Shown: positions 1-9,807 of the stretch, in pieces
Position numbering within the stretch: position 1 is the first letter of the stretch
Layout: each line of letters starts with the position of its first letter
Assembly: GCA_025936175.1 (NCBI GenBank)
Contig: JAICTV010000001.1
Location: 58,362 to 122,361, forward strand
DNA: 64,000 bases
Direction: 5' to 3'
Origin: Phycisphaerae bacterium
GTDB taxonomy: Bacteria > Planctomycetota > Phycisphaerae > Tepidisphaerales > Tepidisphaeraceae
Program-made: the position numbers and the translations under genes
Notes under the pieces: model-generated
What the model was told of the DNA's origin: nothing
The model's input: the letters and a program-made list of their open reading frames with translations, nothing else
The model's database searches: none

Positions 1-23
1 TCTGGCAGCCGACGAGAAGCAGG

Positions 24-1316
24 CTAGCGAGCAGCAGCGGCGACAGGGGCTTGAGGAGGTTCATTGGCGGGATTGTATCGGCCGCAAAGAGCGCCTTCGA
101 GCGCGTCGCAGAATTGGCCGCAGAGAAACTGCTGCGTGAAACGTTGTTCCAGCACCTGCTGCGCCGCCGCGCCCATCGTGGCGAGCTGCTCCGCCGGGGC
201 GGCGAGGAAGAACTCGATCGCTTTCACCGCGCCGTCCACGTCGCCGTGCGGGATGTGCCGGCCGACGTCGTGCTGGTCCATGATGTCGGAGATGTGGCTG
301 GGCCTGGGGCCGAGGAAGAGGATGGGTCGGCCGACGGTCATCGCGCCGTAGATTTTGCACGGATGAACGATGCCGACCATGTTGTCGCCCAGCGCCACGA
401 TGTGCACGTCCGCCGCCGACAGCGAGTAGCGCAAGTCCGCCAGCGGCTGGTAAGGGAGCGATGTGATGTTCGCGAGAGAATGCTCTTTCGCGAACGCCTC
501 AACCTCTTTCTTGCCGAGCCCGCCGCCGACGAAGAGGAATTTCAGCCGCGGGTTGTCCTTTAATCGCAGGGCGGCGTCCAGCAGCGTCCGCAGCGGATGG
601 CTGGGGCTGTGATTGCCGCTGTACATGATCACGAATTGGTCGGCGAGTTCGTGTTTGGCGCGAAACGGATTGTCCGCGTGCGCCAGCGGTTCCAGATGCG
701 CGTCGTGCGCCCACGGCGGGGCGATCAGCATCTTCTTGTCCAAGTCATGGACGCGAAGACGCAAGCGATCGGCCATGAATCGATCGAGCGCAACGACAAG
801 CGAGGAGTTTCGAAGGATTAGCCGATTGCCGAACTCGAGCACGCGCGCGGTGAGCGAGTTCCCCCCGATCGTCCCCATCGCAATGAGCTGATCCGGATTC
901 AGATCCATCGCCCAGTACGCGATCGGCACGCGGCGGATCCAATGCGCGATCACCGTCACGATCCCGATCATCGGCGGGGAGGTGGAGAAGAAAATCCCCG
1001 CCAGTCGCGGCGTAGTCAGGCAAACCCACAGCGCCTGAATCATGAACGATGCCGTGCCGAGGACGCGCAGCAGGATGCTCTTCTTGCCGAACGACGCGAG
1101 CCCGAGCCGGCGGACTTCCACACCGTTGATCGTCTCGCGCTTGGGATAAATGACGGAAGGATTCTCGTACCCGCGGGCCGAGGCGTACACGAGCACGCGG
1201 TGCCCGCGCCGTGCCATCTCGAACGCGACATCGGCGATGTGCTGCCCGACGCTGGCCGGATCAGGCACGAAGACCTGGCTGATGATGAGGAGAGTTTTGG
1301 GGCGGCCGCTGATCAT
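24..1316 (-). CDS. GT4-family glycosyltransferase, WcaI/WbuB-like
   Basis: Probable cytoplasmic or membrane-associated retaining glycosyltransferase that moves a sugar from an NDP donor to an exopolysaccharide or O-antigen intermediate. The 430-residue protein has the two-lobed GT-B layout. The N-terminal lobe opens with the strand LLIISQVFVPD followed by a helix with GQHIADVAFEMARRGH. The C-terminal donor lobe has MYSGNHSPSHPLRTLLDAA, FVGGGLGKKEV, and the late segment VHPCKIYGAMTVGRPILF, where many GT4 enzymes carry the EGxP-type donor loop. The hydrophobic stretch near residues 85-135 is typical of WbuB/WcaI relatives. It is the last gene of a minus-strand run with gmd, fcl and a GDP-mannose epimerase, so a GDP-sugar donor such as GDP-fucose is a reasonable guess. 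The fold is well supported; donor and acceptor are inferred. Confidence 0.85.
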   Translation of the reverse strand: MISGRPKTLLIISQVFVPDPASVGQHIADVAFEMARRGHRVLVYASARGYENPSVIYPKRETINGVEVRRLGLASFGKKSILLRVLGTASFMIQALWVCLTTPRLAGIFFSTSPPMIGIVTVIAHWIRRVPIAYWAMDLNPDQLIAMGTIGGNSLTARVLEFGNRLILRNSSLVVALDRFMADRLRLRVHDLDKKMLIAPPWAHDAHLEPLAHADNPFRAKHELADQFVIMYSGNHSPSHPLRTLLDAALRLKDNPRLKFLFVGGGLGKKEVEAFAKEHSLANITSLPYQPLADLRYSLSAADVHIVALGDNMVGIVHPCKIYGAMTVGRPILFLGPRPSHISDIMDQHDVGRHIPHGDVDGAVKAIEFFLAAPAEQLATMGAAAQQVLEQRFTQQFLCGQFCDALEGALCGRYNPANEPPQAPVAAAAR

Positions 1317-1318
1317 TG

Positions 1319-1397
1319 GTAGGGGCGACGCCTGCGCCGCCCTCTCTCGGGGGAACGTTAGGAGAAAAAAGAAGGGCGACGCAGGCGTCGCCCCTAC
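1319..1397. repeat. Family A palindromic element (copy 1)
   Basis: Two 25-bp inverted arms (1319-1343 and 1373-1397) built on GGGCGACGC-CTGCGTCGCCC, differing at one position, around an A-rich centre. It fills the spacer between the glycosyltransferase and the epimerase genes. The same core recurs at 2457, 61342 and 63691. Confidence 0.85.
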
Positions 1398-1414
1398 AGG
1401 TCAGCAGTTCGACA

Positions 1415-2416
1415 TTACTTGCTAGTCGCCTTGCTCGCCATCTGATCGTTGATCCACCGATAGGTCTTCTCCATCCCGTCGCGCAGCTTGGTGTCCGGCT
1501 CCCAGTTGAAGACCTTCTTGATCAGCGTGTTGTCGCTGTTGCGGCCGTTGACGCCCTTGGGGGCGTTGAGGTTGTACTTGCGCTTCAGCTTGATGCCGGC
1601 GATGTCCTCGACGATGTCCACGAGCTGGTTGATCGTCACGCCTTCTGCCGAGCCGAGGTTGATCGGGTCGTGCCAGGTGTCGCTGCCGGTGATCATGTAG
1701 ATGCCCTTGAGGCAGTCGGAGATGTACATGAACGAGCGGGTCTGCTGGCCGTCGCCCCAGATCTCGATCTCGTGCTTGCCGGACATCTTGGCTTCGATGA
1801 CCTTTCGGCAGATAGCGGCGGGGGCCTTCTCGCGGCCGCCCGCCCACGTGCCGAACGGGCCGTAAACGTTATGGAACCGCGCCACGCGCGTGGGGATCTT
1901 CCAATCCTCGCGGAAGTGCCGGCACATGCGCTCGGAGAAGAGCTTCTCCCAGCCGTAGCCGTCTTCCGGCATCGCGGGATACGCGTCCTCTTCCTTCAGG
2001 AAGGTCTCGACCTTCTTCTCGCGCTGCTTGTCGCCGTTGTAGACGCAGGCGGAGGAGGCGTAGAAGAATCGCTTGCACCCGCCGTTCTCGCGGGCGCCCA
2101 TCAGCAGGTGCGTGTTGATCAGCACGCTGATCATGCACAGACCCTTGTTCAATTCGATGAACCCCATCCCGCCCATGTTGCAGGCGAGGTTGATGACGAC
2201 GTCCATCCCCTTGGTCGCGGCGAAAGCGGCGTCGCGCATGTTCAGGTCCGCGACGACGTTCTCCGCCTGCTCGTGGACCTGGTACCAGTCGCTCTTGGGC
2301 TTCACATCGACGCAGCGGACGGTCTTGTAGCCCTTGCGGATCAGGTCACCGACCAGGTGCCCGCCGATGAAACCACCGCCGCCGCAGATAACGACCTTGT
2401 CTTTTGGATCCAGCAT
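1415..2416 (-). CDS. GDP-mannose 3,5-epimerase (plant GME type)
   Basis: Extended short-chain dehydrogenase/reductase with NAD-binding motif GGGGFIGGHL at residues 8-17. It carries signatures I associate with plant GDP-mannose 3,5-epimerase, the enzyme that makes GDP-L-galactose/GDP-L-gulose: NMGGMGFIE, SSACVY (catalytic Cys), GYGWEKL (YxxxK), YGPFGTWAGGREKAPAAICRK, WGDGQQTRSF and GRNSDNTLIK. I place the start at the ATG at 2416 (MLDPKDK); the open frame continues upstream only through the palindromic element at 2457-2514. At 333 residues it is a little shorter than plant GME (about 375). It sits between fcl and a glycosyltransferase, so the product probably goes into a surface glycan. Assignment to the GME clade rather than a generic epimerase rests on the motifs above. 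Confidence 0.85.
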   Translation of the reverse strand: MLDPKDKVVICGGGGFIGGHLVGDLIRKGYKTVRCVDVKPKSDWYQVHEQAENVVADLNMRDAAFAATKGMDVVINLACNMGGMGFIELNKGLCMISVLINTHLLMGARENGGCKRFFYASSACVYNGDKQREKKVETFLKEEDAYPAMPEDGYGWEKLFSERMCRHFREDWKIPTRVARFHNVYGPFGTWAGGREKAPAAICRKVIEAKMSGKHEIEIWGDGQQTRSFMYISDCLKGIYMITGSDTWHDPINLGSAEGVTINQLVDIVEDIAGIKLKRKYNLNAPKGVNGRNSDNTLIKKVFNWEPDTKLRDGMEKTYRWINDQMASKATSK

Positions 2417-2456
2417 GTGCGTCACTCGCCCGTAATAGAGAGGAATCGACCAACCT

Positions 2457-2514
2457 GTAGGGGCGACGCCTGCGTCGCCCTCTCCGGCAGCAGGGCGACG
2501 CCTGCGTCGCCGCT
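2457..2514. repeat. Family A palindromic element (copy 2, tandem pair)
   Basis: Two direct copies of the self-complementary core GGGCGACGCCTGCGTCGCC, at 2457-2481 and about 2490-2514, just upstream of the epimerase start in its presumed leader. Same family as the copy at 1319. Confidence 0.8.
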
Positions 2515-2631
2515 GCAAAAAGACGGATTCTCATTATGAGTTGCGGGTAATAGCGGTCAAGAAAACGCCCGACGCGCTCGACCGACCGACACCCGCCTAT
2601 CCGTCACAAACGTCACAAACGCCTGCGAAGT

Positions 2632-3570
2632 TCACTGCGCCTGCGCTTCGTACCACGCAATCGTCTTCTTTAGCCCGTCTTCCAATGTCGTCTGCGCGAC
2701 GAAGCCGATCTGCCGCTTCGCCCGCGTGACATCCAAACACCGCCGCGGCTGACCGTCGGGCTTCGTCGGGTCCCAGACGATCTTGCCCTCGAATCCGGAG
2801 AGCTTGGCGACGAGGTTTGTCAGGTCCTTGATCGTGATCTCCCGCCCGCTGCCCAGGTTCATCGGCTCGGGGGATTCGTACTTCTCCATCGAGAGGATGA
2901 TCCCCTCGGCACAGTCTTCCACATAGAGAAACTCGCGACTCGCCGATCCTGTTCCCCACGCCGCGATCTCTTTGTCGCCGCGGCGCTTCGCCTCGACGCA
3001 TTTGCGGATGAGCGCGGGGATCACGTGCGACGAGTGCAGATCGAAATTATCCCGCGGCCCATACAGGTTCACCGGCAGAAGGTAGACGCCGTTGAGCTTG
3101 TACTGCTCGCGATAACCCTGGAGCATCACCAGCAGCGCCTTCTTGGCGATGCCGTAGGGCGCGTTGGTCTCTTCCGGATACCCGCTCCACAGATCCGCTT
3201 CCTTGAACGGCACCGGCGTGAATTTCGGGTACGCGCAGATCGTCCCGACCTGAATGAACTTCTTCAGCCCGAACTTCCGCGCGCCTTCGACCAGGTGCAA
3301 TCCCATCGCCATGTTGGCGAAGAAGAACCGGCCCGGGTTGTCGCGATTGGCGCCGATGCCTCCGACTTCCGCCGCCATGTGCAGCATCACGTCCGGCTTG
3401 AAGTCTTTGTAAAGCCGATCGGCGTCCGCCTCGTGCGTCAGGTCATATTCCTTCCGCCGGGGGACGATCAGGTTCGTGTAGCCGCGCGCCTTGAGCTTCT
3501 CGATCACAAACGACCCGAGAAACCCCGCGCCGCCCGTGATCACGATTCGATCTGTCTTCGAAATGCTCAT
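2632..3570 (-). CDS. fcl: GDP-L-fucose synthase
   Basis: NADPH-dependent 3,5-epimerase/4-reductase that converts GDP-4-keto-6-deoxy-D-mannose to GDP-L-fucose. The 312-residue SDR has the Rossmann motif [10 protein letters not shown] at the N-terminus. Family-specific features are [25 protein letters not shown], the catalytic APYGIAKK (YxxxK), [14 protein letters not shown] with the following [11 protein letters not shown], and [17 protein letters not shown] start it at the ATG at 3570 (MSISKTD), preceded by a weak GGAAG; the frame upstream runs through a palindromic repeat. It lies just downstream of gmd, whose product is its substrate, in the same operon. Confidence 0.95.
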   Translation of the reverse strand: MSISKTDRIVITGGAGFLGSFVIEKLKARGYTNLIVPRRKEYDLTHEADADRLYKDFKPDVMLHMAAEVGGIGANRDNPGRFFFANMAMGLHLVEGARKFGLKKFIQVGTICAYPKFTPVPFKEADLWSGYPEETNAPYGIAKKALLVMLQGYREQYKLNGVYLLPVNLYGPRDNFDLHSSHVIPALIRKCVEAKRRGDKEIAAWGTGSASREFLYVEDCAEGIILSMEKYESPEPMNLGSGREITIKDLTNLVAKLSGFEGKIVWDPTKPDGQPRRCLDVTRAKRQIGFVAQTTLEDGLKKTIAWYEAQAQ

Positions 3571-3580
3571 CGCTACTTCC

Positions 3581-3634
3581 GTAGCATGGGCGTCTCGCCC
3601 ATGCATGCAGGCATGGCCGAGACGGCCATGCTAC
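3581..3634. repeat. Family B palindromic element
   Basis: Inverted repeat with GTAGCATGGGCGTCTCGCCC on the left and its near complement GGCCGAGACGGCCATGCTAC on the right, around a short centre. It fills the gap between gmd and fcl. Translated, elements of this type give HGRDAHATE / [19 protein letters not shown] strings, which I recall as a recurrent repeat in Planctomycetota and Verrucomicrobiota genomes. Confidence 0.75.
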
Positions 3635-3643
3635 GAATCCAAT

Positions 3644-4666
3644 TCAATCCTGCTGCTGCGCGACCAGTGCCTCGCGCCTGGCGAGTTTCATGTCCGCTTC
3701 GACCATCATCTTCGCCAAAGCCTTGAACGTGACTTTAGGCTCCCACTTCAGAACCCGCCGCGCCTTCGAGGCGTCGCCCAGGAGCAGATCAACTTCCGCC
3801 GGGCGGAAGTATTTCGGATCGACCTTCACGTACTGCTTCCAGTCCATCTCAAGGGTGCCGAACACTTCGTCGAGGAACTCGCGCACGCTGTGCGTCTCGC
3901 CGGTGGCGACGACGAAGTCCTCCGCCTTGTCCTGCTGGAGCATCAGCCACATCGCCTCGACGTAATCGCCGGCAAAGCCCCAGTCGCGCTTCGCATCCAA
4001 GTTGCCGAGGAACAAACTTTTCTGCAGCCCGGCTTTGATCCGCGTCGCCGCGCGGGTGATCTTGCGCGTGACGAACGTCTCGCCGCGCCGCGGGCTCTCG
4101 TGGTTAAACAGAATCCCGTTGCACGCGAACATGTTGTACGACTCGCGGTAGTTCACCGTCTGCCAGTACGAGTACACCTTCGCGCACGCGTACGGGCTGC
4201 GGGGGTAGAAGGGCGTGTTCTCGGTCTGCGGCGTCTCGACCACCTTGCCGTACATCTCAGAGCTGCTCGCCTGGTAAAACCGGATCGGCCGCCCGGTGTC
4301 GCGAATCGCCTCCAGCAGGTTCATCGTGCCCAGCGCATCCGACTGCACGGTGTAGACCGGTTGATCGAAGCTCACGCGCACGTGCGACTGCGCGCCGAGG
4401 TTGTACAGCTCGTCCGGCTGAACGCGCGTCAGCACCTCGCGCAGGCCCATCCCGTCCACGAGATCGCCGTAGTGCAAAAACAGCCGCGCTTCGGGATTGT
4501 GCGGGTCCTTGTACAGATGATCGATGCGATCGGTGTTGAACGAGCTGCTGCGGCGGAGAAGCCCGTGCACCTCATACCCTTTGCCGAGCAGAAATTCGGC
4601 CAGGTACGAACCGTCCTGCCCGGTGATGCCGGTGATCAGCGCCTTCTTGCGCGATGTAGTTCCCAT
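3644..4666 (-). CDS. gmd: GDP-mannose 4,6-dehydratase
   Basis: Converts GDP-D-mannose to GDP-4-keto-6-deoxy-D-mannose, the precursor of GDP-L-fucose. The 340-residue SDR begins with the NADP motif [17 protein letters not shown]. It has [36 protein letters not shown], the catalytic SSSEMYGKV and [15 protein letters not shown] (YxxxK), and [17 protein letters not shown], all diagnostic of Gmd. The ATG at 4666 follows AGGAG at about 8 nt. It is the first gene of the GDP-sugar operon reading leftwards (gmd-fcl-epimerase-glycosyltransferase). Confidence 0.97.
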   Translation of the reverse strand: MGTTSRKKALITGITGQDGSYLAEFLLGKGYEVHGLLRRSSSFNTDRIDHLYKDPHNPEARLFLHYGDLVDGMGLREVLTRVQPDELYNLGAQSHVRVSFDQPVYTVQSDALGTMNLLEAIRDTGRPIRFYQASSSEMYGKVVETPQTENTPFYPRSPYACAKVYSYWQTVNYRESYNMFACNGILFNHESPRRGETFVTRKITRAATRIKAGLQKSLFLGNLDAKRDWGFAGDYVEAMWLMLQQDKAEDFVVATGETHSVREFLDEVFGTLEMDWKQYVKVDPKYFRPAEVDLLLGDASKARRVLKWEPKVTFKALAKMMVEADMKLARREALVAQQQD

Positions 4667-4873
4667 AACAACCGCTCCTGGCCATGCGTGCGTTAAGAAG
4701 CACGTCGCGCATCCCGCGCGAGCGCCGCAAAGCGCACAAAGTGTTTATCGACCAGCGAATCCCGGAAATTAACGCCTAACATCACGACCGGCAACAACAT
4801 GGCACCACGCCGCGTGTCGTGTTGTAATGACCTCTCGCCCCCTCGCGCGTGAAGAACATCACAGGGACGTGCC
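4667..4873. promoter_or_regulatory. Divergent intergenic region between gmd operon and AsmA-like gene
   Basis: This 207-bp gap separates two divergent genes, so it should hold the promoters of both. I see no confident -35/-10 pair or operator. AGGGA lies shortly before the ATG at 4874 and AGGAG before the gmd start. Confidence 0.4.
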
Positions 4874-7800
4874 ATGACCGACATCAATCCGACGACACCA
4901 ACGCCGAACCCGAACGATCCCATCGCCAGGTCGGGGGCTTCAGCCCCCGGTACGCCCGCTGTCCCCCCTGAGCCTCCAAAGAAAAAGCGTCGCCGCTGGC
5001 CCTGGGTCCTGCTCGGGCTCTTCATCGTCCTAATCCTGCTGATCCTCCTCGCCCCCACGCTCCTCAGCACCGCCCCCGCGCGCTCCTTCGCAATCGCGCA
5101 GGTCAACAACCACCTCAACGGCAAGCTCTCGGTCAACGACTGGAGTCTCGGTTGGACCAGCGGCGTCACGCTCGACGGCGTGAAGATCGATGACGAGCAG
5201 GGCCGCCGGGTCGTCGAGGTCAACTCCGTCCGCGTCCCCATGTCGCTGCTCTCCGCCGCGCGCGGAAACTATAACCTAGGCGAAGTCGTCATCGACAAGC
5301 CGAACCTCGTCAACCTCGAGGTCTATCCCGACGGCACCAACAACCTCGCAAACCTCGTTAAGGAAACGCCCGGCGAGAAGCACGAGAAGAAACCGAAGGA
5401 AGAGAAGCCGAGCAAGCTGCCCGATGTGAAGGGCAAGGTCCTGATCAAGGAAGCCCGCGGCACGATCACCGTTCATCCCAAGCCCGATGAGAAGGCGATC
5501 CCGCCGATCTACCTTGATCCCAGTGACGTCACTGTCGACATCCCCGACATCAACCAGCCGATCGCGAACAAGGCAACCGTCGCCTATCACGTCGGCAACG
5601 CCGCGCCCGGCACGATCGCGCTGGAAGGGACCGTCGACGCGATCGAGAACAACGTCGTCAACGTCGATCAGCTCAAGGCGGATCAGACGCTGCAGATCGC
5701 CGGCACCGATCTCGCCGCCGCCGCGCCGTTCCTTAATTCGCCGACGCAAACGATCACCCTCGCCGGAATCGCCAACGGCTCGCTGCATCTCAAAGCCGAC
5801 GGGATGAAAAACGCGAGCGTCGGCGGCGTGCTGGATGTCGCCAACTTCGCCGCCGGCGGCACGCCGCTGAAGGGGGACACCTACAAGTCCTCCAAAGTCT
5901 CGGTCCCGATCAACATCACCGTCGCCCCGCAGGGCAGCGAATCGCTGGTAAAAATCGACAAGCTCAACGTCGAGACCGATCACGTCCTCGTCACGATCGC
6001 CGGGCAGGTCACGCAGGAGGCGCTGCAAAATCTCGCCGCGCAAAAAGCCCCCGGCTCCGAAGGCGATGTGAAGCTTGCCATCAACACCAAGGATCTGCGC
6101 GGACTGGTCAATTCGCTCCCGAACACGATCGGGCTTCGGAAAGGCGCTCAGATCACGTCGGGCGACGTCGCGACGAGCGTCGATTTAAAAATCGCCAAGG
6201 ATCGCGCGACGGTCGCGCAGGTGCTCGATGTGAAAGACGTCGCCGGCACCAACAACGGCGCGCCGGTGAAGCTCGATCCCATCCACCTCGACACCTCGGT
6301 CGCTGCCATCCCGACCGGCGGCTCGATCCCGGACCTGCGCGACATCGCCGTCAACCTCACGAGCGCGTTCGCGACCGCCAAAGGCGGCGGACCGTCCCTC
6401 TCGAGCATCGACATCCCCGGCACGCTCGACCTCGGCAAACTCGACGCGCAGATCGCGCAGTTCGTCGATCTCCAGGGCAAATCCTTCAGCGGCACCGGCG
6501 ATTTCCACATCACCTCCAAGGGCGACCTGACCAAGCCCGCCGGCACGAGCGACATCGCCGCCACCGTCAACCTCGCCAACGTCATCGCGCACGGCCTGGC
6601 GGAAGGCAAAGACATCAACCAATCCCGCGTCGCGCTGGCCGGCAACACGACGCTGGTCCGCGGCGCGGAGAATGGTCCCTTCATCGACGCCGTGCAGAAC
6701 ACGAAGGTCACGCTGCAATCCGGCGACGCCGCGGCGCCGACCATCGACTTGCTCGCGACCGCCAACAAGGTGACGCTCGCCAACAGCAACGTTGACAAGT
6801 TCGACGTGCAAAAACTCGCCGTCGATTTCGCCCGCGCGCAACAACAGTTCGCCGCCTTTATTCCCGGAACCATCCGCGCCGCCGGCGGCACGCTGAGCGC
6901 GACCGTGACCGGCTCCTATCAAAACAACACGCTGGTCTTCGATCAGAAAGCGCAGATTCGCAACCTCATCCTGCAGCAGGCGACGACGCAGCCGGGCGCG
7001 CCGGGCCAACCGCTCCCGCCGCCGGTCACGTTCCTCCAGAACGAGAACCAGGACATCACCGCCTCCGGCAAGATCGAGCAGGGCGCCGACCTGACGACGG
7101 CGACGATCAACGCCTTGGGCATTACCAGCTCGAATCAGTTGTTGACGCTCACCAAAGTCGGCAACGATCCGATGATCGTCCGCCTCGCCAAGAACGGTGG
7201 CATCGGAGGCAACGGACAACTCAAGCTGGCGAGCAACCTCAAAGCGCTGAACGATACGGTGCAGGCGATGGGGAAATCACAACCCGCCGCGACCACCAGC
7301 GCCGGTCAACTCACGAGCGGTATTCTCGATGCGGCGCTCACGCTCGCCTCCGACGCCTCCGCCGGCACCAACATCAACCTCGACGGCGTGATCACGAATC
7401 TGTCCGTCACCACAAACGAAAAGCCGATCCAGAACGAGACGGTGAAGCTCGCCCTCGCCGCCAGGACACCCGCCGATTTCAAGACGATCAGCGTTCCAAC
7501 AGCGACGATCGACAGCACGTTCGCTCGCACGAGAATAACGGGGACGCAGCTAGTTTTGTCGGGGCCCGATCCGAGCAAACCGCTGTCGATCCTCGACCGT
7601 CTCCAATCCGCCAAGATCGAGATCGCCATCCCGGACATCGCCAAGACCTCCGCCGTCGCGCACGCGTTCTCGCCTCCCGCGACGCAGCCGACCGTGGTCG
7701 CTCAAGCGACCACGCCGGCGACGACGCAACCCCTCCCGCCGCTGCAGATTGGTGGGGGCGCAGCGGTCAACCTCGAGATCGCGCGGGATGATGCCACGCA

Positions 7801-9712
7801 AACGACGAAGCTCACCCGCGCCGACATCGCCGCCAGCAAAGTCTCCCTGACGCGCGGCCCGCGCACCTTCGCTTTCACGCAGCCCATCGACGTCAAGCTC
7901 GCCGCCGACGTCGGCACGGCGCAATCTGAACTCCCAAATCTGAAATTGACCTCGCTCACCGGCGATCTCGGCGGCCTCGCCAAGCTCGACATGCCCACGC
8001 CGATCACCGTGACGAACCTCAAAGGCTCCTCACCCGACGCCAACGGCAAGATCAGCCTCACGGGTTCGCTCGAGCCGCTGACGCGCCTGCTCTCCGTCCT
8101 CCAGGGCGCCGACCCGATGCCGTACCGCGGCGATTATGCCGTCAACCAGAACATCGCCACCAAATCCAACCAGATCCAACTCGCCGGCGACGCGACGATC
8201 AACAAGTTCATCGTCCTGCAGGCGGATCAGAAGACGCCGGCGTTCACCGAGGACAAGCTCGTCCTCGCCAACGACGTCGTCGCCGACACGACAGCGCATA
8301 ACGCCACGCTCAACAACGTCGCGCTGAACATGACCTCCTCACAAGCGGCGGGCGTGCAACTGAAAGGCGCGATTCAGGACTGGCAGACCGCGCGCAAGCT
8401 CGACAACGTCACGATGGACCTGAGCTACGACCTGCAGAAACTGTGGCCGATGATCAAGCCGATGCTCTCGCCCGAAACGCAGGAGCAGCTCAAGGACATG
8501 AAGATCGCCGGGCAGTTCAAGCGCACCTGGACGCTCGCCGGCAGCTATCCCGCGAACGTGCCGTCGAACGAGGCGATCAAAAATTTGACCGCCGACGGCG
8601 CGCTCGCCGTCCAACTCCTCGACACCTCCGGCATCACGATCAACGACCTGGAGATCCCCCTCTCCCTCTCGCAAGGCAAACTCGTCACGCTCTATGCCAA
8701 CAAACCCAAGGCCGAGCGCGCCGCCAAGCCCGCCAAGTTCAACGGTGGAACGCTCGACGTGAACAGTCTCCTCGTCGATCTCACCACCGACGTCCCGCGC
8801 CTCACCGTCGGCAAGAACCAAAAACTAGTCGCGGGCGCGAGCATCAACACGCTGCTCGGCGACACGCTCGGCAAGTACGTCAACCCCGTGTTCACGAATT
8901 CAAAGCGCGCCAAGGGCCTGCTCGACGTGACCGTTGAGCAATGCACCGGCCTGGCGCTCAGCAACGACGCGCTCAAATCCGCCAAGTCCGGCACGGCAAA
9001 GATCGTCTTCTCGCTGAGCGACATGGACATCGCCAACCCCGTCGGCACGCTGATGTTCGGCAAGGTGGTCAACGCCTTCCCGAGCTTCCAGGGCGGCGTC
9101 TCCGGTCAGGCGGACGTCTTTGAAGGCAGCATCAAGGACGCCACCATCGTCATCGCCAACGGCCGAACGACGCAGGACGTGACGATGATGCTGATCGACC
9201 CGGGCGCGACGGCGGAGCAAGCCGGGGCCATGCCCGGCGCCGCGCCGACCGCCGGCACCGTCGCACAAGCGTCGAAGGTCAAGCCCGTCTACATGCCGCT
9301 CACCTTCCGCGGCGACATCAGCCTGATCGACCTGAAACAGTTGCTGAACGTCACCATCCCGCCGCAACTGATTTCCAAGTTCATCCCCGATCACCAGTAT
9401 CAAAAGGCGGTGAACGACGCGTTCCCCTCCGGCATCCCGATCGTGATGCGGGGCACGACGGCTCAGCCGCAGATCGACGCCGGCAACATCGCCGCTAAGA
9501 TCGCCGAGGGCATCGCCAAGGAGAAGCTCCAGGGCGTGATTCCCGGCCTGAATCAGGGCGATAACAAGGGCGGGAAGAACGACCTCGGCAACGCCATCCA
9601 GGGCATCTTCGGCGGCGGCGGGGGAAGCGGCGGGACGACCCAGAATCCGCCACCCGCGCAGCCCGCGCCGGACAACTCGAATCCGCCGCCGGCGAAGAAG
9701 AAAAAGAAATAG
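4874..9712 (+). CDS. Giant AsmA-like envelope protein
   Basis: The 1612-residue protein has a short Pro/Lys-rich cytoplasmic N-terminus, one membrane segment at about residues 43-64 (LGLFIVLILLILLAP), then a very long extracytoplasmic region. Right after the membrane segment comes an AsmA-like start (INxHLNGKLSVNDWSLGW, then GVTLDGVKI and VNSVRVPMSLLSAARG), followed by many repeated amphipathic beta segments. AsmA/TamB/YhdP relatives form bridge-like proteins between inner and outer membranes, implicated in phospholipid transport; that role here is inference. The C-terminus is low complexity (GGGGGSGG, Pro-rich, final poly-Lys). Two short perfect palindromes lie inside the gene, at 4932-4949 and 7694-7713. 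It is far longer than E. coli AsmA (about 617) and nearer to YhdP/TamB in size. Confidence 0.8.
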   Translation: MTDINPTTPTPNPNDPIARSGASAPGTPAVPPEPPKKKRRRWPWVLLGLFIVLILLILLAPTLLSTAPARSFAIAQVNNHLNGKLSVNDWSLGWTSGVTLDGVKIDDEQGRRVVEVNSVRVPMSLLSAARGNYNLGEVVIDKPNLVNLEVYPDGTNNLANLVKETPGEKHEKKPKEEKPSKLPDVKGKVLIKEARGTITVHPKPDEKAIPPIYLDPSDVTVDIPDINQPIANKATVAYHVGNAAPGTIALEGTVDAIENNVVNVDQLKADQTLQIAGTDLAAAAPFLNSPTQTITLAGIANGSLHLKADGMKNASVGGVLDVANFAAGGTPLKGDTYKSSKVSVPINITVAPQGSESLVKIDKLNVETDHVLVTIAGQVTQEALQNLAAQKAPGSEGDVKLAINTKDLRGLVNSLPNTIGLRKGAQITSGDVATSVDLKIAKDRATVAQVLDVKDVAGTNNGAPVKLDPIHLDTSVAAIPTGGSIPDLRDIAVNLTSAFATAKGGGPSLSSIDIPGTLDLGKLDAQIAQFVDLQGKSFSGTGDFHITSKGDLTKPAGTSDIAATVNLANVIAHGLAEGKDINQSRVALAGNTTLVRGAENGPFIDAVQNTKVTLQSGDAAAPTIDLLATANKVTLANSNVDKFDVQKLAVDFARAQQQFAAFIPGTIRAAGGTLSATVTGSYQNNTLVFDQKAQIRNLILQQATTQPGAPGQPLPPPVTFLQNENQDITASGKIEQGADLTTATINALGITSSNQLLTLTKVGNDPMIVRLAKNGGIGGNGQLKLASNLKALNDTVQAMGKSQPAATTSAGQLTSGILDAALTLASDASAGTNINLDGVITNLSVTTNEKPIQNETVKLALAARTPADFKTISVPTATIDSTFARTRITGTQLVLSGPDPSKPLSILDRLQSAKIEIAIPDIAKTSAVAHAFSPPATQPTVVAQATTPATTQPLPPLQIGGGAAVNLEIARDDATQTTKLTRADIAASKVSLTRGPRTFAFTQPIDVKLAADVGTAQSELPNLKLTSLTGDLGGLAKLDMPTPITVTNLKGSSPDANGKISLTGSLEPLTRLLSVLQGADPMPYRGDYAVNQNIATKSNQIQLAGDATINKFIVLQADQKTPAFTEDKLVLANDVVADTTAHNATLNNVALNMTSSQAAGVQLKGAIQDWQTARKLDNVTMDLSYDLQKLWPMIKPMLSPETQEQLKDMKIAGQFKRTWTLAGSYPANVPSNEAIKNLTADGALAVQLLDTSGITINDLEIPLSLSQGKLVTLYANKPKAERAAKPAKFNGGTLDVNSLLVDLTTDVPRLTVGKNQKLVAGASINTLLGDTLGKYVNPVFTNSKRAKGLLDVTVEQCTGLALSNDALKSAKSGTAKIVFSLSDMDIANPVGTLMFGKVVNAFPSFQGGVSGQADVFEGSIKDATIVIANGRTTQDVTMMLIDPGATAEQAGAMPGAAPTAGTVAQASKVKPVYMPLTFRGDISLIDLKQLLNVTIPPQLISKFIPDHQYQKAVNDAFPSGIPIVMRGTTAQPQIDAGNIAAKIAEGIAKEKLQGVIPGLNQGDNKGGKNDLGNAIQGIFGGGGGSGGTTQNPPPAQPAPDNSNPPPAKKKKK
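4932..4949. repeat. In-frame palindrome (family I) in AsmA-like gene
   Basis: Perfect palindrome of two 8-bp arms, CGGGGGCT and AGCCCCCG, with a 2-nt centre. It encodes part of SGASAPGTP in the flexible cytoplasmic N-terminus, ahead of the membrane segment. Confidence 0.7.
7694..7713. repeat. In-frame palindrome in AsmA-like gene, Ala/Thr linker
   Basis: Perfect palindrome of two 9-bp arms, GTGGTCGCT and AGCGACCAC, separated by CA. It encodes VVAQATT inside a Pro/Thr/Gln linker around residues 940-950, between repeat blocks. Confidence 0.65.
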
Positions 9713-9760
9713 CAAAAACGAATTTGCCTCCTCCCAAATATGTTAGGTAAAAGTATGGTT

Positions 9761-9790
9761 CGCGGGCGGACGAGGTTCGCGCCCGCTTTT
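9761..9790 (+). terminator. Probable Rho-independent terminator after AsmA-like gene
   Basis: GCGGGC pairs with GCCCGC around a loop of about 13 nt and is followed by TTTT at 9787-9790. It lies about 50 bp after the AsmA-like stop and before the Shine-Dalgarno of the next gene. Confidence 0.55.
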
Positions 9791-9807
9791 GACCCACGGG
9801 AGGAGCC

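Noticed and set aside
1316..2539. 407-residue plus-strand open frame
   Set aside because: Antisense to the GDP-mannose epimerase and made of valine/leucine-rich shadow sequence plus repeats.
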